Shown: piece after piece, positions 8,930 through 15,545 of the stretch
How positions within the stretch are numbered: position 1 is the first letter of the stretch
Layout of the letters: each line of letters starts with the position of its first letter
Assembly (NCBI RefSeq): GCF_900117415.1
Contig: NZ_FPEI01000006.1
Span: forward strand, 1,922,001 to 1,986,000
DNA length: 64,000 nt
Direction of reading: 5' to 3'
Origin: Hyphomicrobium sp. CS1BSMeth3
GTDB lineage: Bacteria > Pseudomonadota > Alphaproteobacteria > Rhizobiales > Hyphomicrobiaceae
Notes under the pieces: model-generated
What the model saw: only the letters and a program-made list of their open reading frames with translations
Told to the model about the DNA's origin: nothing
The model's database searches: none
Position numbers and translations under genes: made by a program

Positions 8930-9530
8930 CGTCGCCTCCCTCGATCAGGAAGGCCCAACCGACACTGGCAAAGCTCGCGATGTCCCGAGGCTGGCTGTTC
9001 ACGAAGTTGTCGCCGCCCTCAAGCGCAAGGCGCATGCGAAGGTTCGCCTTGCTCGCCAAACCCTCCCGGCCAGCAACAGCATCACCAAGGGAGGCACCGG
9101 CCGCTCGAAGTGAACCGCGGGCGGCAGCTTCCGCCGCAGTTATGTCGCGCAACAGCGTCTTGAATTCGGCCACCGCTGCGTCAATTTTCTGCGCAAGCGA
9201 AACGATCTCCTGGGCGTGCTGTCGAGCGGCCTCCATGTGCCGTGCGCGCTCGACCTCGTCGCCATGAGCGGCAAGCTCACGATCGCGGGCCTCGGCGGCG
9301 GGGAATTGCTTGATCAGCGCTTCGCGCTTCGCCTTGAGGGCCGAAACCCGCCCACTGAGCGCAAAAAGCTTCGCGTCCGCGTTCCAATCCGTGTCACGGA
9401 CGGCAGCAACCGATAGCCGCGTAGCTTCTCGATCGAGCCTCGCCAACTCCGCGTCTATTTCGGCGACGTGCCGCTGAAGCTCGGCGACTGTGAATTCCGA
9501 TGGCGTGAGGCTCTCAGTGCGCGTAGACAT
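8916..9530 (-). CDS. Unknown coiled-coil protein; paralogue of the 9,739-10,062 product
   Basis: 204 residues. Residues 10-130 are heptad-rich helix (ELQRHVAEIDAELARLDRE; VSALKAKREALIKQF), i.e. a probable coiled coil. The C-terminal half (EIVSLAQKIDAAVAEFKTLL .. ASFASVGWAFLIE) aligns by eye with most of the 9,739-10,062 product (DLLELAQDADAAITAFRALL .. LASSAWAFLNP), which implies duplication. It overlaps the gene before it by 17 bases and the next by 14, so it sits inside a coupled operon. No family is recognised. Phage scaffold, tail-fibre chaperone or structural accessory roles are all possible. Confidence 0.55.
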   Translation of the reverse strand: MSTRTESLTPSEFTVAELQRHVAEIDAELARLDREATRLSVAAVRDTDWNADAKLFALSGRVSALKAKREALIKQFPAAEARDRELAAHGDEVERARHMEAARQHAQEIVSLAQKIDAAVAEFKTLLRDITAAEAAARGSLRAAGASLGDAVAGREGLASKANLRMRLALEGGDNFVNSQPRDIASFASVGWAFLIEGGDDAGR

Positions 9531-9729
9531 CTGGCGCGATCTCCTGATGCGTGTTTACGGGTGTGCCTGCGCTGATTGGTGAACCCAGCGTCGGCTCGAT
9601 GCGGAGCCATTGACCATCGGCTGAGAACGCGAGGCAGCGCGCGCCGTTGTCGCCGTCAGTGACGATGATCAGCAGACCATCGGGCGGATTGGTTGGCGCA
9701 GTGGCCACGGTGACTTCGGGAAGCTTCAT
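9514..9729 (-). CDS. Unknown small beta-rich protein of the mobile element
   Basis: 71 residues, mostly beta-prone (LPEVTVATAP; DGLLIIVTDGDNGARCLAFS), without a signal peptide or membrane segment. It lies between two genes that encode paralogous helical proteins and overlaps the downstream one by 17 bases. No family is recognised. Confidence 0.5.
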   Translation of the reverse strand: MKLPEVTVATAPTNPPDGLLIIVTDGDNGARCLAFSADGQWLRIEPTLGSPISAGTPVNTHQEIAPDVYAH

Positions 9730-9738
9730 GGCTCAACC

Positions 9739-10062
9739 TCACGAAGGCGGATTAGGATTGAGGAACGCCCAGGCACTTGATGCGAGCTGGAGCACTGTGG
9801 GATCGGCCAGATTGGGGTTAGGCGTGGACTGAGGTAGGCGGGCACGACTGGCTGCATAGAGGGCGAGCCCACTCTGCCCGCCCCTAATCCCAGGGCCGGC
9901 CCATGCGGGATGACCGCCGCCTGCCTGAAGCTCCCTGACGATTGCGCACTCTTTCTCGTAGATGTTGGAAAGCAGTGCGCGGAACGCCGTGATTGCTGCA
10001 TCGGCGTCCTGCGCCAGCTCAAGCAGATCTTCGGCGGCGGATTTTGCTGCTGGTATGCTCAT
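9739..10062 (-). CDS. Unknown small protein; short paralogue of the 8,916-9,530 product
   Basis: 107 residues from ATG 10,062 (GAGG six bases upstream); an ATG at 10,074 is also possible. The sequence LLELAQDADAAITAFRALL and the ending LASSAWAFLNP match the second half of the 204-residue product two genes downstream. It lacks that protein's N-terminal coiled coil. It is the first gene after a 250-base spacer downstream of terS and may head the long operon that runs to the PrtN-like gene. Confidence 0.5.
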   Translation of the reverse strand: MSIPAAKSAAEDLLELAQDADAAITAFRALLSNIYEKECAIVRELQAGGGHPAWAGPGIRGGQSGLALYAASRARLPQSTPNPNLADPTVLQLASSAWAFLNPNPPS

Positions 10063-10190
10063 TGGCTTCCTCATCTTCGCGATGTGAGTGACGCGACATC
10101 TGGATGAGAATCATGAGCTGATTTGGCTAATGCGCCCAGTTTTTATTGCATCTGATCTATCCTCTTTTCCATTTATTTCCAGCTACTTAT

Positions 10191-10207
10191 GTTGTGATTT
10201 TCGCAAC
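10191..10207. promoter_or_regulatory. Inverted repeat GTTG-N9-CAAC, candidate operator
   Basis: In the AT-rich 10,075-10,322 spacer downstream of terS, the 17-base sequence GTTGTGATTTTCGCAAC has GTTG/CAAC half sites nine bases apart. The same arrangement, 13 of 17 bases identical, occurs at 13,530-13,546 in another intergenic region of the element. Its place ahead of the long downstream operon suits an operator for an element-encoded regulator, possibly the AlpA-like or PrtN-like protein. The rest of the spacer shows no gene. Confidence 0.35.
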
Positions 10208-10322
10208 AAATATTAAGGCGCCTAAGCGGAACTTCAGGGAAGGGCCGGCAAGGGGAGAATGGACAATCGCCGCAGCACTGCCGCCGAGGACGGCGCAAGC
10301 GGCTGCTGGCGCTCTCCCGCGG

Positions 10323-10901
10323 TCAGGATTTCGATTTACGTCGATCTCGGCCGGGCACATCGATACGCGGCGTCGTGAGCCTGCCGTTCGCGCGCGCCAG
10401 ACGATCGCGGAGGCCATCGAGGCCCTTGTGCTGGATGACGTCCTGAAATGCGTTGACGCTGATGTGCTTGCCGATCAGCTCGAGCCGGCGCGTGCGATCT
10501 GAGAGCTTGATCTTGCGAAGCGTGCCGACGTGCTCGCGGTCATCGCCGCGGCCTTCGAACAGTTCTTCGACGTCGACACCGGCAACGAGGCCTTGCCGCC
10601 AGATCAGGGGCCATTCGTGGATTGGCTTCAGGCCGCCTTCTGAGTTGTAGAGATCGGCAATATCGGCCTCAGCCTCGGCGGCGAGGCGTCGCAACACCCA
10701 GGCAGCATCAACGCCGACCTCGCGGGAGCGCTCGATTTTGGCGGCATCGATCGCGGCGGCAACGTCAGGATGACGCAGAAGCTCATACGCCTGCACAGTG
10801 GCCGTACGCTCGCTATAGCCAGCGCGAATCGCTGCCTGCGTTCCGTTCAGGTCCTTGAGAAATTCCTGCACAAATCGTGCGCGCTTGCCGGTGAGTGCCA
10901 T
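10323..10901 (-). CDS. terS: Phage terminase small subunit (orphan TerS)
   Basis: 192 residues. The N-terminus LTGKRARFVQEFLKDLNGTQ followed by AAIRAGYSERTATVQAYELL and HPDVAAAIDAAKIER is the classical DNA-binding helix-turn-helix of the Terminase_2 family. The middle (ADIADLYNSEGGLKPIHEWP) matches the family's second conserved block. TerS recognises the pac/cos site and recruits TerL, the ATPase/nuclease. No terL follows: the next genes are small unknowns. The start has AGAGGGG upstream. Known: phage satellites use their own TerS to redirect the helper's TerL to satellite DNA. Inference: that is its role here. The divergent neighbour is a membrane protein. Confidence 0.85.
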   Translation of the reverse strand: MALTGKRARFVQEFLKDLNGTQAAIRAGYSERTATVQAYELLRHPDVAAAIDAAKIERSREVGVDAAWVLRRLAAEAEADIADLYNSEGGLKPIHEWPLIWRQGLVAGVDVEELFEGRGDDREHVGTLRKIKLSDRTRRLELIGKHISVNAFQDVIQHKGLDGLRDRLARANGRLTTPRIDVPGRDRRKSKS

Positions 10902-10991
10902 TGCGATCGCCCCTCTTTCGAAGCACGATCATGCCGGCAGATGGTTAGTTGCCTTGACAATATGCGGTTTTATGAAGTGCGGGAGGCCCAG

Positions 10992-11441
10992 ATGCAGATT
11001 GTTGGAATTGCGATTGCCGCTCTAGTTGCGCTCGTCGTTACCGCGTCGGCCGCGTTGGCCATCTGGACCATTTGGACAGCGTGGCGAAGCCCTCGAAAGG
11101 TTCTTGAGCTACATGAGGATATGCGACGGGAGGACGAGGCGCCTGGTACTCACCATCCACTATTGCAGAACCGGATCATCGTCGGGTTGAGCATCCTCGG
11201 ATATGGCGTCTTCGCCTTCGGCGGCATCAACAGCGCGTTGTTTTGGATGCCGGACAGCTGGGGCGCATTCGACGATGATGGCCGTTGGACCTCTTACAGA
11301 ACAATGATCGCAATCACCGTCGCCTTATGGGGAGCGATCGCCTTCACATATCCTCTTCGGGAATACTGTCGTCTGAAGATAAAGGACCAATGGCGACAAG
11401 CAGCCAGCGATCGTGAGACCCGCCTGCCTGAGCCTCGGTGA
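10992..11441 (+). CDS. Small membrane protein (about three TM helices), unknown
   Basis: 149 residues from ATG 10,992, chosen because GGGAGG lies five bases upstream; an in-frame ATG at 10,962 and a longer reading from 10,770 that overlaps terS are less likely. Hydrophobic segments lie at about residues 3-28, 62-82 and 103-122. Between the first two is a charged loop (ELHEDMRREDEAPG). It is the only plus-strand gene in the element, divergent from terS. Such single membrane genes in satellites and prophages are often accessory (exclusion or immunity) genes, but nothing in the sequence proves this. Its last codons form the left arm of a long inverted repeat. Confidence 0.55.
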   Translation: MQIVGIAIAALVALVVTASAALAIWTIWTAWRSPRKVLELHEDMRREDEAPGTHHPLLQNRIIVGLSILGYGVFAFGGINSALFWMPDSWGAFDDDGRWTSYRTMIAITVALWGAIAFTYPLREYCRLKIKDQWRQAASDRETRLPEPR

Positions 11442-11550
11442 GACGCGACTTGCTGCACTTGTAGTCATTATTTTTTTTTCCTCTCTCTTTTTCACTTTAC
11501 CCCCTAATTCTTCCTACAATGGAATAAGTCGCGTCTCACTGCGGCTCAGG
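11427..11550. repeat. 25-bp imperfect inverted repeat around a T-rich 74-bp centre
   Basis: The arms are 11,427-11,451 and 11,526-11,550; by eye 23 of 25 bases pair, including TGAGACGCGACTT against its complement. The centre (11,452-11,525) contains a run of nine T and pyrimidine-rich tracts, unlike the GC-rich surroundings. The left arm overlaps the last codons and stop of the membrane-protein gene. It lies just beyond the 3' end of the helicase gene. It could be a replication-origin element, a terminator for one or both convergent genes, or a tiny MITE-like insertion. Confidence 0.6.
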
Positions 11551-11582
11551 ATTACGCTTGAGTTCACCCGCCCAACGCAAAG

Positions 11583-11612
11583 AAGCCGGCAGCGATTGGT
11601 CGCCACCGGCTT
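11583..11612. terminator. Nested hairpin after the helicase gene
   Basis: AAGCCGG (11,583-11,589) pairs with CCGGCTT (11,606-11,612), and inside it GCGA pairs with TCGC around a TTGG loop, with CA/CA internal mismatches. It is 28 bases beyond the helicase stop codon. There is no clear U-run on either strand, so it may be a factor-dependent terminator or a cruciform-forming site. Confidence 0.35.
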
Positions 11613-11639
11613 GATCGACTGACATCTTCTGCCGGCAGG

Positions 11640-13088
11640 CTACCAATCCGACAACGCGGCTCCGATGGAAATTCCTTCGTACATGCGTTGCTGACTACCG
11701 CCTGCTCGTGGCCGCCGGACGCTTAACCCCGGTACAGCGGCCCTGAGATCGCGGCCGAAGCTCTGGACCGTGCCCGGCTCTCTCCGGCCGTTGTTGGCGC
11801 ACCAGTTCTTCCATGCCTCGAAGACCCGCTCAGGCTGGCAGGTTTGCCCGGAGCCGACCGTGCACTTTTCTTTGATGAAGGCAGCCACGGGGGAGCCGAG
11901 CGCTTCCAGCTCGTCGATCGCATCGCGGGCGCTCTCAGGCTGCTGGAAGTAGCCGCGCTGCCGTAGTCGCAAGAACCCCTCGATCGCCCAATTCAGGATA
12001 CCAGGAAGTTCAGCGCTTAAGCGCCCGTACAGGCCGCGATCTTCTTTCCCGTAGAACGACTGTGCCATCGTCAGCACGATGAACCGCGAGGCCAGCGCCC
12101 CGGAAGCGTCAGCGAGGCGCGGAAGCTCGTTTGTCATGAGGACGAAACGCGTCGGCAGCCGCCCAATCCACTCAGGCAGGTATTTGCGATTGATCTGCAC
12201 TGTGTCCTCGCCGGAGATCCCTAGCAGCCGCTCGGCGATTACAGCTTGGTTGGCGCGAGCGCTGAGGCGCGCATCGCCGATGATGGCGACGGGCTTCCCG
12301 ATGAGCGATGCGAGGCCGAAGTCGCCGTCGAGGCTGTTGAGCGTCGGGCTCGCCACGCTGTCTTTACCGAGCAACGCGGTCAGGACGCGCGCGATCGTGC
12401 CCTTGCCAGATCGCTTCGGGCCGACGATGAGGGGGATTTTTTGCTGCGACGTGTCCGCCGAGATCAGGTAGCCGAAAATTTCCTGCAGGGTCTCGATGGA
12501 TTGAGGATCGCTGCCCCAGAGCTGACCGAGGAACCGCAGCCATTCCTGTGGCTCAAGAGCTTCCGGATCGTAGGCGGTGCCGGCAACATTGAGGCCGAAA
12601 TAGCCGGCCGTTGCGGGATGTAGCGTCTCGCTCGGGATGTGCAAAAGGCCATTTCTGACTGCCAGAAATTCATCGGCCGGCGGCATGTCGTCCCCGCCGG
12701 AGAGCCAAGCCGGAGCCTCGATATCATCGAAGAGATGACATACGGCCGCCAGCGCCGCGCAGACATCGCCGACTTTCGCCCTCGTCGGCTCGAACGCGAC
12801 GAGCTTCTTTTCCGGGCCAAATCGTAGCGCCTTGTCGAGATGGTTCCACACATTCGTCGCAACGGCGCTATCGCTGGCCTCTCGGTAACAGCCATTGCGC
12901 CACGTGTAGAACACGCCACGATGATGCTGGATTCGGCGAACGCCAGCCCTCATGAAGCGGGTGTCGACAAGCGACCGCGCCGATTTCATCGGTGCCTTTG
13001 GGCTGAGGATCGGCCCGGCGGTGCCGTTTGCGTTGGCGCGCGGCGGAGTGGACTTTGCCGCGCGCGGCTCAGATATCGTCTCCGACAT
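11640..13088 (-). CDS. D5/P4-type SF3 replicative helicase
   Basis: 482 residues from ATG 13,088, which has an AAGGGGG ribosome site and overlaps the upstream gene by 20 bases; a frame open to 13,148 lacks that support. The D5_N-like region (residues about 90-190) precedes the SF3 helicase core, with Walker A GPKRSGKGT near residue 219, then VAIIGDARLS and the sensor-like RFVLMTNELPRLADASGALA. The C-terminal part resembles the phage/plasmid primase P4 C-terminal domain. No zinc or AEP/TOPRIM primase motifs are seen at the N-terminus, so it is probably the helicase without its primase. It should unwind the excised element's origin, consistent with autonomous satellite replication. Confidence 0.8.
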   Translation of the reverse strand: MSETISEPRAAKSTPPRANANGTAGPILSPKAPMKSARSLVDTRFMRAGVRRIQHHRGVFYTWRNGCYREASDSAVATNVWNHLDKALRFGPEKKLVAFEPTRAKVGDVCAALAAVCHLFDDIEAPAWLSGGDDMPPADEFLAVRNGLLHIPSETLHPATAGYFGLNVAGTAYDPEALEPQEWLRFLGQLWGSDPQSIETLQEIFGYLISADTSQQKIPLIVGPKRSGKGTIARVLTALLGKDSVASPTLNSLDGDFGLASLIGKPVAIIGDARLSARANQAVIAERLLGISGEDTVQINRKYLPEWIGRLPTRFVLMTNELPRLADASGALASRFIVLTMAQSFYGKEDRGLYGRLSAELPGILNWAIEGFLRLRQRGYFQQPESARDAIDELEALGSPVAAFIKEKCTVGSGQTCQPERVFEAWKNWCANNGRREPGTVQSFGRDLRAAVPGLSVRRPRAGGSQQRMYEGISIGAALSDW

Positions 13089-13488
13089 CGCCGCCCCCTT
13101 CTGCGATGCCGTACTTGAGCTCCACCTTCGCAACCCATTCGGAAACACGCCATACCCAGCCTGCTAGCCATGCGGGGTGTCGCTTCTCATTGATGCCCTG
13201 CGTCAGCAATGTGTCCCGGGCATTGAAGCGTCCCACGTTCCAAACGAGCGGCCTGAAATCTGTTTCCGGAAGTGGCGCGTGCAGGAAGAAGTCGACCGCG
13301 CGCTCATCCGCCTCCTGAAGCATTCCGTAATATTTGAGCAGGCGTACTCGTTCACTCTCTGCCAGAGGCGCCTCACGATATACTCGATCAGCACGAGCGC
13401 CGATCTTTTCGCAGCATGGATGATCGAGCGGCATACGATAGTCGCCGCCGCTCACAGAGCGCGGGAACACGGGGACGTATTGGTTCAT
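13069..13488 (-). CDS. Unknown protein upstream of and overlapping the helicase gene
   Basis: 139 residues beginning MNQYVPVFPRS, with a histidine/cysteine cluster (PLDHPCCEKIG) near residues 21-31 and a tryptophan-rich segment (HPAWLAGWVWRVSEWV) near residue 103. The stop overlaps the helicase start by 20 bases, which points to a joint replication operon. No family is recognised. It may supply a function missing from the helicase (origin recognition or priming), but this is inference from position only. Confidence 0.5.
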   Translation of the reverse strand: MNQYVPVFPRSVSGGDYRMPLDHPCCEKIGARADRVYREAPLAESERVRLLKYYGMLQEADERAVDFFLHAPLPETDFRPLVWNVGRFNARDTLLTQGINEKRHPAWLAGWVWRVSEWVAKVELKYGIAEGGGDVGDDI

Positions 13489-13529
13489 TGTGGTGCCTTT
13501 TCAGATCGAAGTTGAAAAGGCAGGCGATT

Positions 13530-13546
13530 GTTGCTATTATTGCAAC
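13530..13546. promoter_or_regulatory. Inverted repeat GTTGC-N7-GCAAC, candidate operator
   Basis: The 17-base sequence GTTGCTATTATTGCAAC lies about 40 bases upstream of the 13,488 gene start, between it and the AlpA-like gene. The half sites pair perfectly over five bases. It resembles the 10,191 site (13 of 17 identical), and a third copy with perfect five-base half sites occurs at 4,654-4,670 inside the giant gene. The likely binder is the adjacent HTH protein. Confidence 0.4.
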
Positions 13547-13620
13547 GTCTTTCAGATTTAGATCGCCTGCCCGCCCGAGCCGCGCCAACGGTTCGGGCGA
13601 TTTACTTTTGAGGCGAGAAA

Positions 13621-13887
13621 TCAGGCGGCCTTGGCCTCGTTTGTCTTGCGCGGGCGTCCGCGTCCGCGGGGTCGAAGATGCTCGTGCGGCTGAGCGACGG
13701 GGAGTGACTCAATAAAACTTGCGAGATCGCTCGGGCGAACGAAGGTTCGCGCGCCCAATTTCACAACGGGCAGCTGGCCAGAATTGATCAGATCGTAAAG
13801 CCGTGTTCGCCCCGTATTGAGCCGGGCGACTACTTCGGGGATTGAAAACAGCGTCATGTCGGGCTGAGAAATTGCAGTCGTATTCAT
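13621..13887 (-). CDS. AlpA/excisionase-family HTH protein with C-terminal AT-hook
   Basis: 88 residues from ATG 13,887 (AAGGA upstream); an in-frame ATG at 13,923 would add twelve residues. Residues about 12-60 (LFSIPEVVARLNTGRTRLYD .. INSGQLPVVKLGARTFVRPS) are a MerR-like HTH_17 domain as in AlpA and excisionases, where the wing holds the KLG..RTFV strand. The tail contains GRGRPRK, a classical AT-hook core that inserts into AT-rich minor grooves. AlpA proteins in satellites activate int/excision and replication genes. The position between int and the replication operon is as in gram-negative PICIs. The added AT-hook is uncommon for the family in my knowledge. Confidence 0.8.
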   Translation of the reverse strand: MNTTAISQPDMTLFSIPEVVARLNTGRTRLYDLINSGQLPVVKLGARTFVRPSDLASFIESLPVAQPHEHLRPRGRGRPRKTNEAKAA

Positions 13888-13945
13888 AAGCGTCGATCCT
13901 TCTGTTGAAGACCGACGAATCATTGTCTGCGAACGGTTTCGCGAT

Positions 13946-13958
13946 GCGAATAGCTACG
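13946..13958 (+). repeat. 13-bp direct repeat, copy 1 (3' side of int)
   Basis: GCGAATAGCTACG lies between the AlpA-like gene and the stop of the integrase gene. The identical sequence is found at 15,239-15,251 upstream of the integrase start. Such pairs may be arm-type sites for the integrase or sites for the AlpA-like protein. Confidence 0.4.
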
Positions 13959-13983
13959 TATTATCAGGAACACAGTTGGATCA

Positions 13984-15177
13984 TCAGGCGCAAAAATTTC
14001 CCCAATCCTTCATAAGCGCCCGGCGTTTTTCGAGCGCGTCTCCGCGCCGGTACGCTCTTTCAGTCGCGTCGCCGACTACGTGAGCCAATGCGGCTTCTGC
14101 GATCTCGCGCGGGTGCGAGGTTTCTTCGGCCGCCCAATCGCGAAATGCGCTACGGAAGCCATGCACCGTGAAATGACCGACTTTCATGCGCCTCATCTGC
14201 ATCGCCAGCGACATGTTGCTGAGCGGCATCTTGGGCTTCGCGCCGGCAAATACGTACGGCCCGACACGCGCCTTGCCGAGCGCCTTCACGATCGCCACGG
14301 CCCGATCACAGAGCGGCACGCGATGCTCTCGCCCTGCCTTCATTCTGCCGGCTGGAACTGTCCAGATCGCCGCATCGAGATCGAACTCGGACCACTCTCC
14401 CCCGAGCACCTCGCCGGATCGGGCTGCCGTCAGGATCGCAAACTCTAGCGCTCGCGCCGCCATGGCCTCGGCGCAGCGGAGGCGCCTCACGAACGCCGGC
14501 ACGTCGCCATAGGGCATGGCAGCATGGTGCCCGCGCTTGAGCTTCTGAGGGGCCGGCAGAAGAGCATCGAGATGACCGCGCCAACGCGCAGGGTTTTCGC
14601 CCTCCCTGAGGGCCTTGGCTTTTGCCGCATCAAGCGCGCGCTCGATCCGCCCGCGCACGCGGCTCGCTGTCTCAGGCCGTTTCGTCCAGATCGGTCTCAG
14701 CACTTTCAGCACGTCGTCAGTGCCGATCTCATTGAGCGGACGCTTCCGCAGAGCACGGCAGTAGGCGTCCCCCAAGGTCATACGCCACTGCGCAACGTGC
14801 TTCTCGTTCCGAAAGCCAGGTGCCAGATCGTCGATCAGCTCGTCGGCGAACGCGCCGAAAGTCGGCACCTCTGCGGCGGCGTTGCGCGCGACCATTGGAT
14901 CGATGCCCTTAGCAAGAGCGGCCCTCGCATCGGTGGCTTTCCGGCGGGCCTCGGCGAGCGACGTGTGTTCGTAACGCACGCCCTTCTCGGGCTCGACCGG
15001 CAGAAATGAGCCTAGGCCCATCTCTTTCTGCCGACCGCCCCATCTGTACAGGAACGACCACTGTCGCCTGCCATCATGACGCACATGCAGATAGAGCCCG
15101 CCGCCGTCGCCATGCCGGCCTGGAGCGTCGATCGCCTCAACAGCTTTGGCGGAGAACTTGTGCAACGGACGCGCCAT
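13984..15177 (-). CDS. int: P4-type tyrosine integrase
   Basis: 397 residues from ATG 15,177 (GAGG upstream); the frame is open to 15,237 without a better signal. The N-terminal DUF4102 arm-binding domain reads DAPGRHGDGGGLYLHVR and WSFLYRWGGRQKEMGLGSF. The catalytic domain shows the first arginine in TAARSGEVL (about residue 251), HGFRSAFRDW (His-x-x-Arg, about 338), the second histidine in ALAHVVGD and the tyrosine in ERAYRRGD (about 375). All catalytic residues are present. This subfamily usually integrates into tRNA 3' ends. It lies beside a tRNA-Ser-like remnant and is flanked by a 13-bp direct repeat. It probably inserts and, with the AlpA-like protein, excises the element. Confidence 0.95.
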   Translation of the reverse strand: MARPLHKFSAKAVEAIDAPGRHGDGGGLYLHVRHDGRRQWSFLYRWGGRQKEMGLGSFLPVEPEKGVRYEHTSLAEARRKATDARAALAKGIDPMVARNAAAEVPTFGAFADELIDDLAPGFRNEKHVAQWRMTLGDAYCRALRKRPLNEIGTDDVLKVLRPIWTKRPETASRVRGRIERALDAAKAKALREGENPARWRGHLDALLPAPQKLKRGHHAAMPYGDVPAFVRRLRCAEAMAARALEFAILTAARSGEVLGGEWSEFDLDAAIWTVPAGRMKAGREHRVPLCDRAVAIVKALGKARVGPYVFAGAKPKMPLSNMSLAMQMRRMKVGHFTVHGFRSAFRDWAAEETSHPREIAEAALAHVVGDATERAYRRGDALEKRRALMKDWGNFCA

Positions 15178-15238
15178 ATCGCACCTCACTTGATCCAGCT
15201 TTGGCCCCAGCAAGAGCCATGGCTTCCAGTGAATCATA

Positions 15239-15251
15239 GCGAATAGCTACG
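15239..15251 (+). repeat. 13-bp direct repeat, copy 2 (5' side of int)
   Basis: Second copy of GCGAATAGCTACG, 61 bases upstream of the chosen integrase start and about 90 bases from the tRNA-like remnant. The rest of the 15,178-15,545 spacer holds the att-like sequence and no gene that I can see. Confidence 0.4.
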
Positions 15252-15317
15252 AACAAGCTGGATTAAAATAGCGAGGATATACAATAATATAGGTGACAGC
15301 AGCGAACAGACGCGAAT

Positions 15318-15355
15318 GGCGGAGAATTACAGTTCGACGGACTCCCTCTCCGCCA
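15318..15355 (+). other. Candidate attachment site: tRNA-Ser 3'-end-like remnant
   Basis: The sequence TTCGACGGA followed by CTCCCTCTCCGCCA (15,342-15,355) looks like the T-loop, acceptor strand, discriminator and CCA of a bacterial tRNA-Ser. No matching cloverleaf body precedes it: the T-stem does not pair. GGCGGAGA at 15,318 also forms an inverted repeat with TCTCCGCC at 15,347. For an element inserted in a plus-strand tRNA gene, the intact tRNA would lie at the left end (outside this window) and only a 3' copy would remain here, which is the observed arrangement. Confidence 0.45.
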
Positions 15356-15545
15356 TAATTACTGATCTATTCTCAGCCGCAGCGACGCATGGCTCACAAT
15401 GAGCCGCAGGCTTGAGCGCCGGTCGCATCGTCGCCTATCCCGCCGGGCTGATCCGCGACATACGTGCGGTGCGGCGGAGCGTAGTTCCTTCATCCTGACC
15501 GTCCGGACCATCCGAACACTGCTCACGGCAGTCGGCGCCTGACCG

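Larger units (their letters stand above)
1..15355. mobile_element. Integrated phage-satellite-like element (left end outside window)
   Basis: Seen: a block of almost entirely minus-strand, tightly packed genes comprising a P4-type tyrosine integrase at the right edge, an AlpA-like HTH gene, an SF3 helicase, a terminase small subunit, phage-like small genes, a 2,212-residue polyvalent protein and a PrtN-like activator. No TerL, portal, major capsid, tail or lysis gene is visible. Known: gram-negative phage-inducible chromosomal islands and P4-like satellites carry int, alpA, a primase/helicase and often their own terS, and borrow the helper's virion. Inference: this is a satellite or a strongly reduced prophage. 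The right boundary is set at a tRNA-Ser 3'-end-like sequence ending at 15,355. The left boundary was not found, and structural genes could still lie to the left. Confidence 0.8.

Noticed and set aside
10770-10991. N-terminal extension of the plus-strand membrane protein into terS
   Set aside because: The extension overlaps terS on the other strand and has no start signal; GGGAGG before ATG 10,992 and the membrane helix right after it define the better start.
11640-13088. Full primase-helicase (P4 alpha-like)
   Set aside because: Only the helicase part is visible; no zinc or primase catalytic motif is found in the first 180 residues.
15265-15355. Intact tRNA gene ending at 15,355
   Set aside because: The acceptor and CCA look right but the T-stem does not pair and no anticodon or D arm can be drawn, so only a 3' remnant is claimed.
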